A stretch of DNA of 64,000 nt from Aureobasidium sp. EXF-3400. Lineage: Eukaryota; Ascomycota; Dothideomycetes; Dothideales; Saccotheciaceae. Under the pieces are notes generated by a model, which saw only the letters and a program-made list of their open reading frames with translations, had not been told where the DNA came from and did not search any database. Both the position numbers and the translations under genes were made by a program. Shown here piece after piece: positions 54,307-64,000 of this stretch. The stretch covers positions 1 through 64,000 of the forward strand of contig SWBL01000045.1 of the NCBI GenBank assembly GCA_024195585.1, given 5' to 3'. The first letter of the stretch is position 1. The number at the start of each line of letters is the position of its first letter.

Positions 54307-55918
54307 TTACTTGGAGTTGAAGACACCAGCGATGCACTTGCTAACAATAGCCTGATCCTTGTAGGATCCAGCACTACCAGTAGGAACCTCAGAAAGAACA
54401 TAATCGGTAGCGAACATACCAGCCGACCAGCCAGTCCAGCCAAGGTAAACATCAGAGTTGGTCATCAGGTAGTTGAGGATATCGCAGACGGCAGTCAAGC
54501 AAGACTGGTCGTTGGAGCCACCGGCTTCGGTGAGGATGGCCTGGCGACCGTTGGTGCGGAGCCATGAGGCGAGCTTGGTGAAGCCGGCAATGTTGTCGGA
54601 GGAAGAGACGCAGGTGTTGTGGGTGCCTGAGTTGTCCGAGTCGGAGTATTGGTGGACGTCGAAGACGAGGTTGGACTTGCTGCCGTCGAGGTTGGTGATC
54701 TTGTTCAGGGCAGCGGCAGAGCCGTTGTCTACAAACAATGACGCATGCGTCTGAATTAGGAAGGTTGTTAGCATGGGAGTGATGTTTTGGGATGGTATAT
54801 TGGTGTGCCAAAGTTCGGTGACTCAAACCACGTTTTTGGTGGTACAAAGCCAAGTGTATACCACAAAAAGCACAGTATTGTTCTCGATAGCATAGCTGTA
54901 ATCGTATAGAGTCGATTGACATGTCGCCTCTCAGTGGATACAGCCATATGTCTTCGAAGAAAAAAGTTGTGCTTTTTGGTGGATACACTTGTTCCAAAAA
55001 TTTGGCACACAAAAAGGAAGGTACTTACCCAGTCGTTACCGGGGAGCAGAATCAAGTTCTGGGTGGCACCGGCCTTGCGGATAGCAGTGACAGCAGCCTG
55101 GATAGTGGTAGCCCAGGCGTTGATGTCCTGAAGATCATGGGGCTCGTTCATGAGACCGAAAGCGACCTTGGGCTTGGAAGCGTACTTGGTAGCAAGCTGC
55201 GACCAAACAGAGGCGAACTGAGCATTGGTGGGACCGCCGCTGCTGCCAACAATCTGGCCGTTCCAGCGGGCGTAGTTGTGGAGGTCAAGGATACAGAGCT
55301 CAGCGCCGGAGTTCAAGCAGTAGGTCATCTGCTGGTCGTACTTGGCGAAGAAGGTGGTATCGAGGTTGCCACCGAGCTTGCTGTTGACAAGGTATTGCCA
55401 GCCAACGGGGAGACGGAAAGCGTTGAGCTTGTCGTCCTTGACGAAGTGCTGCATCTGGGATTGACCGGTGGTTCCGGGGTCGACGTAGCCGCCGGAGGAA
55501 GCACCGTTGGTGTCCATACCGAAATCGAAGCCAGCAATGTTGACACCGGCGTACTGATTTCATTGTTAGTTTTTGATTACTTGTCATATCTATACAATTC
55601 TCTTACCTTGACCTTGCCCTTAGCAGAGGAAGCAGCCGAGGTAATAACAGCCTGGCTAGTAGTGACAGGTGCCTTGGAAGCAGCAGCCTGGGTGGTGGTG
55701 GCCTTGGCCGAGGTCACAGCCTTGGAGGTGGCAGGAGAACCGGAGCCGGCACCGGGAACGCACTGAGAGTACCAGTCGTTCTGAGCAGCACAGTGGTAAC
55801 CAGTGACACAGTCAGTGGCACCGGTGAATCCGTTACCACCACACTGAGCGTAGGCAGGAGCAGAAGCGGCTGCGGCAGAACCAGCTGCAGCAGCGACGAT
55901 GATTGCGGAGTACTTCAT
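54307..55918 (-). CDS. GH5 endoglucanase with N-terminal CBM1
   Basis: Three exons, complement(54307..54750, 55029..55553, 55607..55918), 426 aa. A signal peptide (~1-20) precedes a CBM1 cellulose-binding module (residues ~24-54: [14 protein letters not shown] ... [12 protein letters not shown], four Cys). A Ser/Thr/Ala linker (~55-103) leads to a GH5 catalytic domain like Trichoderma EGII. The acid/base Glu241 is in GLMNEPHD; the nucleophile Glu354 is in [18 protein letters not shown] and [16 protein letters not shown] are further hallmarks. It hydrolyses beta-1,4-glucan in cellulose outside the cell. The second intron is 278 nt, five times the local norm, because of an inverted-repeat insert. 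A TATA box lies about 130 bp upstream. Confidence 0.93.
54803..55010. mobile_element. Inverted-repeat insert inside a GH5 intron
   Basis: The outer arms GTGTGCCAAA (54803-54812) and TTTGGCACAC (55001-55010) are exact inverted repeats. The inner arms at 54851-54874 and 54968-54991 match in 21 of 24 positions. The element is about 208 bp; without it the intron would be about 70 nt, near the local norm. It shows no similarity to the GCACAGT family. No coding frame is present. Confidence 0.65.
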
Positions 55919-57167
55919 CTTGATATAGAATGGAAATAGCGAGAAAAGAATGGCACGCTAGGGTTGAAGGGTGAGAAGAATGAACGAAAGACGAGATGTC
56001 AAGAAGCTTGATGGAAAGAAGAGCAGGGCAAGACAGGCCCAAGACTTTATATAAAAATGCTCGTACCTACAAGAGTGGATGTCACGGCTGGACATGGCAT
56101 CTACCAACCTGATTAAGCATGGGTCGACTGTCTCGAATACATTAACGCAGCAACGCTTAGATCTAGAGAGGGGTGATGAAAGGTACTCTGCTACAACACA
56201 GGCTAAAGCCCTAGAAGCCTAAATAGTGATAGAGACTAGACAAGCATTTTGACGTTAGCGTGAACCTGGTCGAGGATCTGGGCTGGCATGGCATCGCGTG
56301 GAAGAATTGAAACGCCTTAGATGGTGCAATATGTTTTAGAAGGCTGACCCAAATATGAGTTTGCCGTGCACTTGACGCAAGCCATGATTGCTTGAGTTGG
56401 GAAAGAGCGCATAGTGGTAGGTAATCAATGCGGCTCAAATCACCAGCAGTGCAGAGCACATGGACCATGGCGCAGAGGCAAATCACCGAAATGACAGGAA
56501 GCAGGGATGAGGTTCGGTTCGAATGTCGATGATGGGTTCTCTGTTTCCGCAAGCGAGCAGTGAGAGTGGCGCAACTTTTATATGGGGCTGAAACAGAAGC
56601 ACAACAGTCCCGGGCACTCTAGATTTTCTGGGGTTGTTGTTTCATATCGGACTCGTCCGGACTCACCCATCAAATACCGCTTCGGCGCTTCACCTTGTAC
56701 GTGTTCGTCCTCGGTAGACATCATGAATGCTGTCGACGTCAGGTGGTCAATCTCGCGTGCAAGTAGAGTCTGGAAGTGGTTCCTGATCAGCCCCTCATAT
56801 GCGACTCGTGCGCAAGGGCAAGATCGTAAGCATGAAGCAGGAGAGATTTCAAACGGTCGACGGGCCGGCACGCCGCCGCCAGGACCTAAACAATTTAGTA
56901 AAGTGTTCTCGCCTGGCGCTTTTCTGATTAAACAAGACGTCGAGATCGAAGAAGGTAGCCGTGTATGTCATCGAATCGTCGGCGGTTCTCTGCTCAGCAC
57001 AGTCTTTCTGTCCAGCACAGCCGAAGGGCGAGATGAAAGTTGCTCTGATCGATACAGGGATTGTGAGAAGAAGAATTGGAAGATGATTCTTTTTTCTTCG
57101 ATGACCCGTAAAAATACAGCTATTTACAGAAGATGATGTTTATACAATTTCGCCTACTCTATGTTCT
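55919..57167. other. Intergenic, GH5 promoter side
   Basis: About 1.25 kb. It contains the GH5 promoter and the 3' flank of MSS51. Overlapping short frames near 56.6-57.1 kb on both strands have no recognisable motifs (see rejected list). Confidence 0.45.
56045..56053 (-). promoter_or_regulatory. TATA box of the GH5 endoglucanase gene
   Basis: TATATAAAG on the minus strand, about 130 bp upstream of the ATG. A strong TATA box fits an inducible cellulase gene. Confidence 0.6.
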
Positions 57168-58673
57168 TTACGAATCACGCATTTGGGTCTCGTATCTCTT
57201 GCCTCTGAAAGCCCAGACACCCCAGTTGCCGGCGCTGACGTCTTGAGGGTCGAGGTCGTTGAGATCCCAGCGAAGACTGCGGAAACGGTTCTCGCCTGGC
57301 TCGAGTAGGATGTCCATCTCGTCGCCAACGGTGTTTCGTACCCATTCAATATCGCGCTTCATGTCGTAGTCAGTGTATCCGGTGGCAATAATGGGCACCT
57401 TAGTGTCCAATAGTGGGCGGATAGTGTCTTGCCATTCGTGAGAACTGGCGGGGTGGCCTAGACCTGGATGGAAGAGAACAAAGGCGTCGAAGTAGGGGTC
57501 ATATGGATAAAAGGCCTGGGCGTTGTGCAAGGTGTGGAAGTACTCAACATAGGTCGTGACCTTGAGTTGAGAGCTAATGCGATCTTCGACAATGGCGCCA
57601 AAGGGATTTTGAGGCGTGCGGGGAGGAAGAGGGTACTCATCGTCTCTATTAGCCATACTTTCTGGACCGATGAAGATCAGATGGAAGGTAGAGCGGGGGA
57701 AGAGCCAGGCTAGTTGCTGCCATACCTCGCGAGGCAGGGATGATTCTGCGCGAGCACCAATACAGAACAAGCGCACTGGGGGAGCGCTAGGACGCAGACC
57801 CTTGATACCATCACCGGCACCGGAACGAGGAGGGTGCAATGTGTATTGAAGAGCAGTCAAACTCTTGAGACCCTCGGGAGTGAGGCGGTTGCGCACGTTG
57901 TAAGGACTCAATTCGTGGAGGACACTAGCAACAGTGGCAGGGTATGTAAGCAGACGGGTAGCTTGACGGAGACTGCGCTCGTCGTTGATGGCGTTGAACT
58001 CGCGCGAGTACAGCATGGTATCCCAGTTGGTTAAGTTGACCTGGGCCTCATCGAGTTGCGGGCCAGGGTATTCGAACTCGGGGAAGAAGCGTCCAGAGAC
58101 AAGATCGTGGTCGTCCTCGTTGATCTCGCGAAGGGTATCACAGATGGTCAAGTGGGCTTCGTAGTCGTCAATCAAATGGTCCTCACAGCAGGCTACCGGG
58201 ATACCGCAGTCCGGGCACTCATAACGGACGTGTGCAGGAGGCATAGTGCCTGTCTTTCGGACCTCAATATCATCAGGGCTGGAGGGCTGGCGAGTTGCCG
58301 AGTGGTCGGGGTGAGGGCAGTAAGCATTTTGTTTGATGAAGGCGGCGCGCTTGCGAATCTTGGGAGAGGGCGAGTCGCTGAAAGAGTGGAACAAATTCTC
58401 GGGTAACAGAAGCTCACGGCTGCGGTCGTCTGCGGCAGGCTCGGTAGAATGTTGGCTGGCTGGCGAGTTGCGAGTCAATTGAGCAATCTGAGTCCTGGGA
58501 GCACTTGTCGATAGACGCCTTCTGCTTCTTGTGATTCTTTTGGACGACGACAGAGCCGTTTGCGCTGATGTGGATGCTGAGAAGAGGCGGGTGGACGGCC
58601 TTGAGCGTGGAAGAGCGATGCGCGCCAGACTTAGGCATTGTCTGCACGCTGAAGAGGTCGACAAGGAAGCCAT
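57168..58673 (-). CDS. MSS51: Mss51-like mitochondrial translation activator
   Basis: A single exon of 501 aa. The start at 58673 (MASLSTSSACRQCLSLARIALPRSRPSTRLFSAST) is a typical mitochondrial presequence; the longer frame begins with GTG. A zinc-finger-like region follows: AYCPHPDHSA, RYECPDCGIPVACCEDH and HLTICDTLREINEDDHDL. Then come the conserved core LTNWDTMLYSREF ... SLRQATRLLTYPATVASVLHELSPYN and the C-terminal LFCIGARAESSLP, HLIFIGPES and AFVLFHPGLGHPASSHEW. Yeast Mss51 activates COX1 mRNA translation and couples it to complex IV assembly. It is divergent from RSE1 with 399 bp between starts. Confidence 0.9.
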   Translation of the reverse strand: MASLSTSSACRQCLSLARIALPRSRPSTRLFSASTSAQTALSSSKRITRSRRRLSTSAPRTQIAQLTRNSPASQHSTEPAADDRSRELLLPENLFHSFSDSPSPKIRKRAAFIKQNAYCPHPDHSATRQPSSPDDIEVRKTGTMPPAHVRYECPDCGIPVACCEDHLIDDYEAHLTICDTLREINEDDHDLVSGRFFPEFEYPGPQLDEAQVNLTNWDTMLYSREFNAINDERSLRQATRLLTYPATVASVLHELSPYNVRNRLTPEGLKSLTALQYTLHPPRSGAGDGIKGLRPSAPPVRLFCIGARAESSLPREVWQQLAWLFPRSTFHLIFIGPESMANRDDEYPLPPRTPQNPFGAIVEDRISSQLKVTTYVEYFHTLHNAQAFYPYDPYFDAFVLFHPGLGHPASSHEWQDTIRPLLDTKVPIIATGYTDYDMKRDIEWVRNTVGDEMDILLEPGENRFRSLRWDLNDLDPQDVSAGNWGVWAFRGKRYETQMRDS

Positions 58674-59072
58674 GTTTGTGTGCTTTCTTCTTGTTTCTTC
58701 TGGCACTCAACTTTCAAGATGGGCTCGACTGGCTGCATCATTGACACGGCCCGAGCTCCGACTTTCAATGTCTTGGCGCGTCGCCGCAACCATTGATTTT
58801 CTATACCAGAACCATGCGCGCTTGTGTGACTACACACAACAGCTCCCAGCTATCTTCGAAAGGCGCCCATTCTCTAATTTGACGCGATCGCTTGCTATCT
58901 GACCCTTGTCTTTTTCGCGACCGCACGCCTCTCCAGGCTTCAGTATCTTAGCGCCATTTTCGCGAACAGCTCGCCCATCTCTCCACGACCTTGACGATCC
59001 GACCATTGTATCCAGTACCCTCTCTAGACTTTTCGAGCGCCCTCGAGGGTCGCTCACTACCCATCGCCCATC
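58674..59072. promoter_or_regulatory. Shared MSS51/RSE1 promoter region
   Basis: About 400 bp between divergent starts. No TATA box is evident; housekeeping-type promoters are likely. Confidence 0.45.
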
Positions 59073-62000
59073 ATGTCCATCACTTCCAATATGAGCATGT
59101 ACTCGCTCACCCTTCAACCTGCTGGAGTCATTACCCATGCCATCGTTGGCAACTTTGTCGCGAGCAGGCCGAAAGAGCAGCAAGTCGTTCTGGCTCAGGG
59201 TGAAAGACTGAGTCTGTTGACCATTGACAAGGACACGGATCAGGTCCGCACCATCCTCACACATAACGCATTCGGCATCCTGCGCAACCTGTCGTCTTGC
59301 AGGGTCCCCGGTACTCCTCGCGACCTGATCATCGTTTCCTCGGATTCCGGTCGTGTCTCCCTCCTTCAGTACGACGATGAAAAGAACCGCTTCGAGCGCG
59401 TCCACCTCGAGACTTTCGGCAAATCGGGCATCCGTCGCACCATCCCTGGTCAATACCTCGCCTCGGATCCGCGTGGTCGATGCTGCATGTTTGCCTCTGT
59501 TGAGAAGAACAAGGTCGTCTACATCCTCAACCGAAACTCAGAGCAGCAAGTCACCATCTCCTCGCCCCAAGAAGTCAATCGTCCTCAGACATTGACCTTT
59601 GACATCTGCCCTGTCGACACAAACTTCCAAAATCCCGTCTTTGCAGCTCTCGAGGTCGATTACACAGACAGCGACCAGGACCCGACAAACGAATCATACG
59701 ACATTCGCGAAAAGCTCCTTGTCTACTACCGTGTTGATCTCGGCCTGAACCACGTTGTGCGCGAATGGGCTGACGCTGTCGACTACTCGGCTAACAAACT
59801 GTTCCCTGTCCCTGGTGGTGCTGACGGTCCCAGTGGTGTCGTTGTCTGTTCCCTGGGAAGCATCACATACAGACATCCCATGCAGGAGCCGCACACACTG
59901 GTAATTCCTCGTCGCAAGGGTGGTCTTGAGAATCCTGATCGCGAGAGGCGCATCGTTGCTGGTGTCGTACATCGTTTCAAGGCCGGCTTCTTCCATCTTC
60001 TGCAGACCGAGGACGGTGACTTGTTCAAGCTTACTATGGATCTGGTCGAGGACGATCAGGGTCGCAAAACTGGCGAGGTCGCAAGCATCGAGCTTCGCTA
60101 CTTCGATACTTTCCCTGTCGCCTCGACTATGTGCATCTTGAAATCCGGTTATCTCTTTGTCGCAGCGGAGAACGGCGACAGTCATTTCTACCGTTTCCTC
60201 AATCTCGGCATGAACATCGACCCTCTAACAGACAGCACTGCACAGGAGATTTCGTATTTCTTCCCTCACGATTACGACAATGTAGATCAATCGGCTACGG
60301 TCGGCAGCATGCATCCTCAGCGTAAGACTGTGGTGCAAGATATTACAGGTGGAGACGATTGGAAAATCTACACTACGGCTGGAACTGGTACTCGCAGCTC
60401 TTTCAAGGTTGTCAGCCATGGTCTGAGTGTTAGCGAGCAGACCCGCGCCGAACTACCTGATCAACCCAACAACCTATGGGTGGTATCAGACGACCGCTTT
60501 TCAGAGGCAGACAAGTACATTGTTCTTGGTTTCCGAGACGCCACACTGTTCCTAGAGGTCGGCGAGAACACTCACGAAGTCTCTGACCACGGATTGCACA
60601 AGGAAGTTACCACTATTCACATGGGTCTTATGGGCGACACTGGAATTCTGCAGGTCTGGGATAGAGGCTTCCGCTTTTACACTGGTCCGGACAGCCCGCA
60701 AGAAGACTGGAAATGTCCTGCGCATCGCACTATCATCAAAGCCACAAACAATCACCAACAGCTGTGTCTGGCGCTGAGCTCTGGCGAAATTTTATACTTC
60801 GAGGTCTCACAAGACGGTAGAAGAATTCAGGAGTACGAGCAGGGTGCCGATGTTTTGACTGTGTCAGGCGTCGTCCAAGCCATGAGCATGGGTGACGTTC
60901 CTGAAGGTCGCGTAAGAGCGCCTTTCCTCGTCATCGGATGCGACGACTCAACAATCCGTGTCTACTCTCTTGACCCTGGTGGCGAGATGCTCAAGTCTCA
61001 GTCCATCCAGTCCCTCACATCACCTCCTCGCTCTATCGAGATCCTCCCCATGGAAGACTCAACAGGCATGACAACATTCGTCCACGTTGGTCTGTTCTCT
61101 GGTCTCTACCTTCGTGCTGTCTTGGACGATGTCACTGGCGAACTCGGCGATGTGCGGTCGCGCTTCCTTGGTGCTGACGAAGCCAAGCTCTATCCAGTCG
61201 CTGTTAATGACAGTCCTGCCGTGCTTGCTTGCGGCGCCAAGACCTTCCTCTCCTACCCTCACCCCGAAACAAAGGAGCTTTTGCTTACCCCCCTCGACTA
61301 CCATTCATTCAACTGCGCGAGCATGTTGAGATCCAAGGTTGCTGGTCGCAAGGGACAAACCACTGTCAGACAATCGATTGTCGCACTACGCGGTGCCGAG
61401 ATCTTCGTCTTCAGCATTGGAGAAACCTCTAACAACATTCTCACAAAATCTATCCCCCTTAAACACACTCCTCGCGATTTCTGTAGACATCCAGAATACC
61501 GCTACTTCTCGGTCATCCAGTCGGACCAAAATGTCCTTAGCAAGCAGGCCAGAGATACTCTCCTAGCTGATCCGACGAGATCAGAAGAAGACAAGAAACA
61601 GATGGGTCCTAGCGAGCAGTTTGGCTGGCCGCGAGGTCCTGGGTGGGCATCATGTATTCAAGTCGTTGACCCGACAGCTGAAGACGAGAAGGACGGAGTT
61701 GCCTACACAGTCGACCTCGATTCGAATGAGGCTGCTTTGTGCTGTGATATGGTACCTTTCGAGAATCAAGACGGTGAAACCTTCTTGCTCGTTGGCACCG
61801 GCAAGAACATTCCTACTGGAGCACCGACACCAAGCTCTCCTAAGTCGACTGGCTCAGTACATGTGTATCGAGTATTAGATCCGGGCAATGAGCTTGAGCT
61901 GATCCACAAGACCGATTTCGACAAGCCGATTCGTGCTCTTATGCCCTTCCAGGGTCGTCTTGCGCTCGCTGTCGGCAACGAAGTCTTCCTATACGATCTC

Positions 62001-62738
62001 GGTATGAAGGCGCTGTTGCGCAAGGCCCGCTGTCGTGTACCTGGCACTCAGATCATCGGTATGAAGACGCAAGGCTCACGTATCGTCGTTGGAGACGTGC
62101 AAGAGTCGGTTTGCTATGTTGTGTACAACCACAAGGACAACAAACTCACACCATTCGCCGACGACGTTATCGCTCGCTGGACTACCTGCTTCACCATGCT
62201 CGACTACGACACTGTGGCTGGAGGAGACAAGTTCGGAAACGTATGGGCTGTGCGTTGCCCGAAATCGGCATCAGACGAAGCAGACGAACCTGGTGCTGCA
62301 TCTTTCCTCGCCAACGAGAAGGCATACCTCGGTGGTACTCCTCACCGTCTCGCACTACAATTCCATGACTTTGTCCAAGACATCCCCATGTCGATGCAAA
62401 AGACGACACTGGTGCCTGGTGGTCAAGAAGTTATCTTCTGGGCTGGTCTGCAAGGCACATTAGGTATCTTTGTGCCATTCATGGACAGAGAAGACGTGGA
62501 TTTCTTCGGCAGCTTGGAGCAACATATGCGCACCGAAGACCCACCGATCTGTGGACGTGATCATCTCATGTACAGAAGTTACTACATTCCCGTCAAGGGA
62601 TGTATTGACGGTGATCTCTGCGAGAGGTTCTTCTTGCTTGGCAGAGACAAGAAAGAGAGGATTGCTGGTGACTTGGATCGCACGGTTAGAGAGGTTGAGA
62701 AGAAGATTGGTGAGATGAGAACGAGAGTCGCATTCTAA
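59073..62738 (+). CDS. RSE1: Rse1/SF3b3 spliceosome subunit
   Basis: A single exon of 1221 aa, about the expected length. It is similar along its whole length to SF3b130/SAP130, a WD40-like beta-propeller protein of the DDB1/CPSF160 family: MYSLTLQPAGVITHAIVGNF, ERLSLLTID, FGILRNLSSCRVPGTPRDLIIVSSDSGR, RFERVHLETFGKSGIRRTIPGQYLASDPRGR, the central PPRSIEIL, and the C-terminal HLMYRSYYIPVKGCIDGDLCERFF and LDRTVREVEKKIGEMRTRVAF. It is part of SF3b in U2 snRNP and helps recognise the branch site. The gene has no intron. ATG 59073 is first in frame; a second ATG six codons on (MSMYSLTL) is also possible. Confidence 0.96.
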   Translation: MSITSNMSMYSLTLQPAGVITHAIVGNFVASRPKEQQVVLAQGERLSLLTIDKDTDQVRTILTHNAFGILRNLSSCRVPGTPRDLIIVSSDSGRVSLLQYDDEKNRFERVHLETFGKSGIRRTIPGQYLASDPRGRCCMFASVEKNKVVYILNRNSEQQVTISSPQEVNRPQTLTFDICPVDTNFQNPVFAALEVDYTDSDQDPTNESYDIREKLLVYYRVDLGLNHVVREWADAVDYSANKLFPVPGGADGPSGVVVCSLGSITYRHPMQEPHTLVIPRRKGGLENPDRERRIVAGVVHRFKAGFFHLLQTEDGDLFKLTMDLVEDDQGRKTGEVASIELRYFDTFPVASTMCILKSGYLFVAAENGDSHFYRFLNLGMNIDPLTDSTAQEISYFFPHDYDNVDQSATVGSMHPQRKTVVQDITGGDDWKIYTTAGTGTRSSFKVVSHGLSVSEQTRAELPDQPNNLWVVSDDRFSEADKYIVLGFRDATLFLEVGENTHEVSDHGLHKEVTTIHMGLMGDTGILQVWDRGFRFYTGPDSPQEDWKCPAHRTIIKATNNHQQLCLALSSGEILYFEVSQDGRRIQEYEQGADVLTVSGVVQAMSMGDVPEGRVRAPFLVIGCDDSTIRVYSLDPGGEMLKSQSIQSLTSPPRSIEILPMEDSTGMTTFVHVGLFSGLYLRAVLDDVTGELGDVRSRFLGADEAKLYPVAVNDSPAVLACGAKTFLSYPHPETKELLLTPLDYHSFNCASMLRSKVAGRKGQTTVRQSIVALRGAEIFVFSIGETSNNILTKSIPLKHTPRDFCRHPEYRYFSVIQSDQNVLSKQARDTLLADPTRSEEDKKQMGPSEQFGWPRGPGWASCIQVVDPTAEDEKDGVAYTVDLDSNEAALCCDMVPFENQDGETFLLVGTGKNIPTGAPTPSSPKSTGSVHVYRVLDPGNELELIHKTDFDKPIRALMPFQGRLALAVGNEVFLYDLGMKALLRKARCRVPGTQIIGMKTQGSRIVVGDVQESVCYVVYNHKDNKLTPFADDVIARWTTCFTMLDYDTVAGGDKFGNVWAVRCPKSASDEADEPGAASFLANEKAYLGGTPHRLALQFHDFVQDIPMSMQKTTLVPGGQEVIFWAGLQGTLGIFVPFMDREDVDFFGSLEQHMRTEDPPICGRDHLMYRSYYIPVKGCIDGDLCERFFLLGRDKKERIAGDLDRTVREVEKKIGEMRTRVAF

Positions 62739-63397
62739 GTAATTCCTTATATGGATGTTAGCCATATCATTCACGAAAAAAGCATTGTGTAACTAATACT
62801 CTTGATTTGACCGTCCTCGAGGTTGCAATAATGCCGATAAAATCGACGCTCATTGCGTCATGGTATACAGACAGGGTTGTCCTTGATACAAGCGCTCGAA
62901 ACATGTTTTTGTCTTTGGTGATTCGACTACACACTTTTCTGACCATCTGAGGTGCTTAAAAGTAAGTTTGTGTCCATAATATGCTTTGAAATGTCACTTC
63001 GTAGCATCCCGTTGGAGTCTCGAGAACCCATTTCGATTTCATTGAAAATCAGACAAGTTCCAGAGTTTCTGGCATCATTTCTTTCGGAGCTCGACCGTCA
63101 TCAGTTTACATGGGCCATACATCTGTAACATCTCTCCTGCTTACACAACAATCTGTACCGATATACATCGATATGTTGTAGCGGCTACAGACTATACTGT
63201 GTCAATGACTTTGATCTGAACTCATCTGGATTGCAAGAAAATGTCATCGCTAGAGAATGTCAGGGTGCCTCCTGTTGCAAGCACGGCTTGGCGGCTTGTT
63301 GTCACAGCAACTGGCGCCTGTATGTGTTTCTATGCCAGCCTGGAGACTCTATCTTCCTCGCCATCTGTTATCAGACATCTGTATCGATATTGGACCA
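62739..63397. other. Intergenic, no gene seen
   Basis: About 660 bases between RSE1 and the last gene. An 85-codon plus frame at 63.23 kb precedes the F-box-like gene in other frames and shows no features. Confidence 0.5.
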
Positions 63398-64000
63398 ATG
63401 TTGGACAGGCTCTCCAACGAGATTATACATTCAGTTCTCCAAAACCTTGCGACATCACCGGAACTTATCCACAATGGCGATGATCTAAACTATAACCACC
63501 ATCGTGACAACTGGGCGACCCTCGCACAGCTATGCAAGGTGTCGCGACAGCTAAGACGTCTCGCAGAACCTTTTCTGTATCGGAACTACGCCAAACCCGA
63601 TTCCAGCCTGGATCCTAACAAGCATTTCGTTTTCCGAAAGTTCCTCATCACCGTACTTGAACGACCTGAGCTTTTGCAACACGTTCGCTCATTGTACATC
63701 GGTGCCTGGAGATATTCTCCCGGATCATACCGCCAATATAACGCTGATAACGCCCCAAGACAGGATGGCCACTTTCCTGATGAATTGCACGATATTTACA
63801 GTAAATATGTAGAATCGTCAGCACTCAGTGCCGGCTGGAGAGAGTCACTGAAAGCTGGTGAAGAAGTTGCAGAGATTGCTTTGTTGATGAGTCTGACAGC
63901 AAACCTGGAGCATATCGAATTTTGCATGCCCGATCTGCACAGTCGAGATTTATATGCTCCTCAATATTTTTGGCCCAGCCTGCTTGTTGCATCAGGTGAA
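63398..64000 (+). CDS. F-box-like protein, 5' part only (cut by window end)
   Basis: The frame from ATG 63398 is open to the last base: 201 codons, no stop. It starts MLDRLSNEIIHSVLQNLAT, an F-box-like helix (L.RLPNEII..IL..L), followed by WATLAQLCKVSRQLRRLAEPFLYRNY, the typical continuation of fungal F-box proteins. Further on are HVRSLYIGAWRYSPGSY and LLMSLTANLEHIEFCMPDL, the start of a leucine-rich-like region. Such proteins select substrates for SCF ubiquitin ligases. The C-terminal part and any introns lie outside the window. Confidence 0.75.
   Translation, partial: MLDRLSNEIIHSVLQNLATSPELIHNGDDLNYNHHRDNWATLAQLCKVSRQLRRLAEPFLYRNYAKPDSSLDPNKHFVFRKFLITVLERPELLQHVRSLYIGAWRYSPGSYRQYNADNAPRQDGHFPDELHDIYSKYVESSALSAGWRESLKAGEEVAEIALLMSLTANLEHIEFCMPDLHSRDLYAPQYFWPSLLVASGE

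Noticed and set aside
54921..55766. 281-codon plus-strand frame
   Set aside because: It is antisense to the GH5 endoglucanase exons and crosses their intron; composition is that of a shadow frame.
56578..57136. Overlapping frames on both strands (184 codons plus, 97 codons minus)
   Set aside because: Neither shows a family, signal or plausible exon structure; the minus frame lacks an ATG at its 5' end. A real small gene cannot be excluded, but evidence is too thin to list.
1..64000. CRISPR arrays, operons, secondary-metabolite backbone genes
   Set aside because: The window is eukaryotic nuclear DNA; no direct-repeat array and no PKS, NRPS or terpene synthase domain was seen.

Overview
The window is nuclear DNA of a filamentous ascomycete (Pezizomycotina, plausibly Dothideomycetes). 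The evidence is a typical single-copy fungal gene set, two CFEM-type GPI-anchored cell-surface proteins, and 37 spliceosomal introns that I placed by hand. Most introns are 46-60 nt, with GTANGT-like donors, CTNA(C/T) branch sites and CAG/TAG acceptors. The species cannot be named from sequence alone.

Layout. 1-9 kb: an intron-bearing tRNA-Tyr, DEP1 (Rpd3L histone deacetylase subunit), NOP12 (ribosome biogenesis), a calcineurin-like phosphoesterase and an IST2/anoctamin membrane protein. 9-16 kb: a repeat-rich gap, a six-exon cyclase-family enzyme, an RCC1-type Ran exchange factor whose start codon is split by an intron, a small hypothetical protein and a six-cysteine CFEM-like protein. 16-27 kb: a second tRNA-like gene, a mitochondrial NAPE-PLD-like metallo-hydrolase, a 1441-residue conserved protein of unknown function, ARP6, a GCIP-family protein and a canonical eight-cysteine CFEM protein. 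27-41 kb: a long non-coding stretch, a VNX1-type cation/H+ antiporter, an oxidoreductase-like mitochondrial protein, a serine-rich hypothetical protein and SIP5. 41-44.3 kb: a gene-poor accessory patch with degenerate tandem repeats, a perfect 30-bp palindrome, an orphan first exon and a cluster of MITE-like elements. 44.3-64 kb: PNO1, TOA2 (TFIIA gamma), ARA2, a secreted histidine acid phosphatase, a secreted acid sphingomyelinase, a GH5 endoglucanase with CBM1, MSS51, RSE1 (SF3b subunit) and the 5' part of an F-box-like gene cut by the window end.

Gene relations. This is ordinary eukaryotic arrangement, not operons. Divergent pairs with short shared promoters are DEP1/NOP12, ARP6/GCIP and MSS51/RSE1. 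Convergent pairs include NOP12/phosphoesterase and the unknown giant/ARP6. Secreted or surface proteins are interspersed with nuclear, nucleolar and mitochondrial housekeeping genes.

Most notable. A family of ~112-119 bp inverted-repeat elements occurs in five or six diverged copies at 9.1-9.4, 43.4-43.9 and 53.7 kb. Their ends resemble TGAAAATGCACAGT next to TA, which suggests Tc1/mariner-derived MITEs. A different inverted-repeat insert swells one GH5 intron to 278 nt. There are two GC-AG introns, three stop-free in-frame introns that invite mis-annotation, and an intron inside an ATG.
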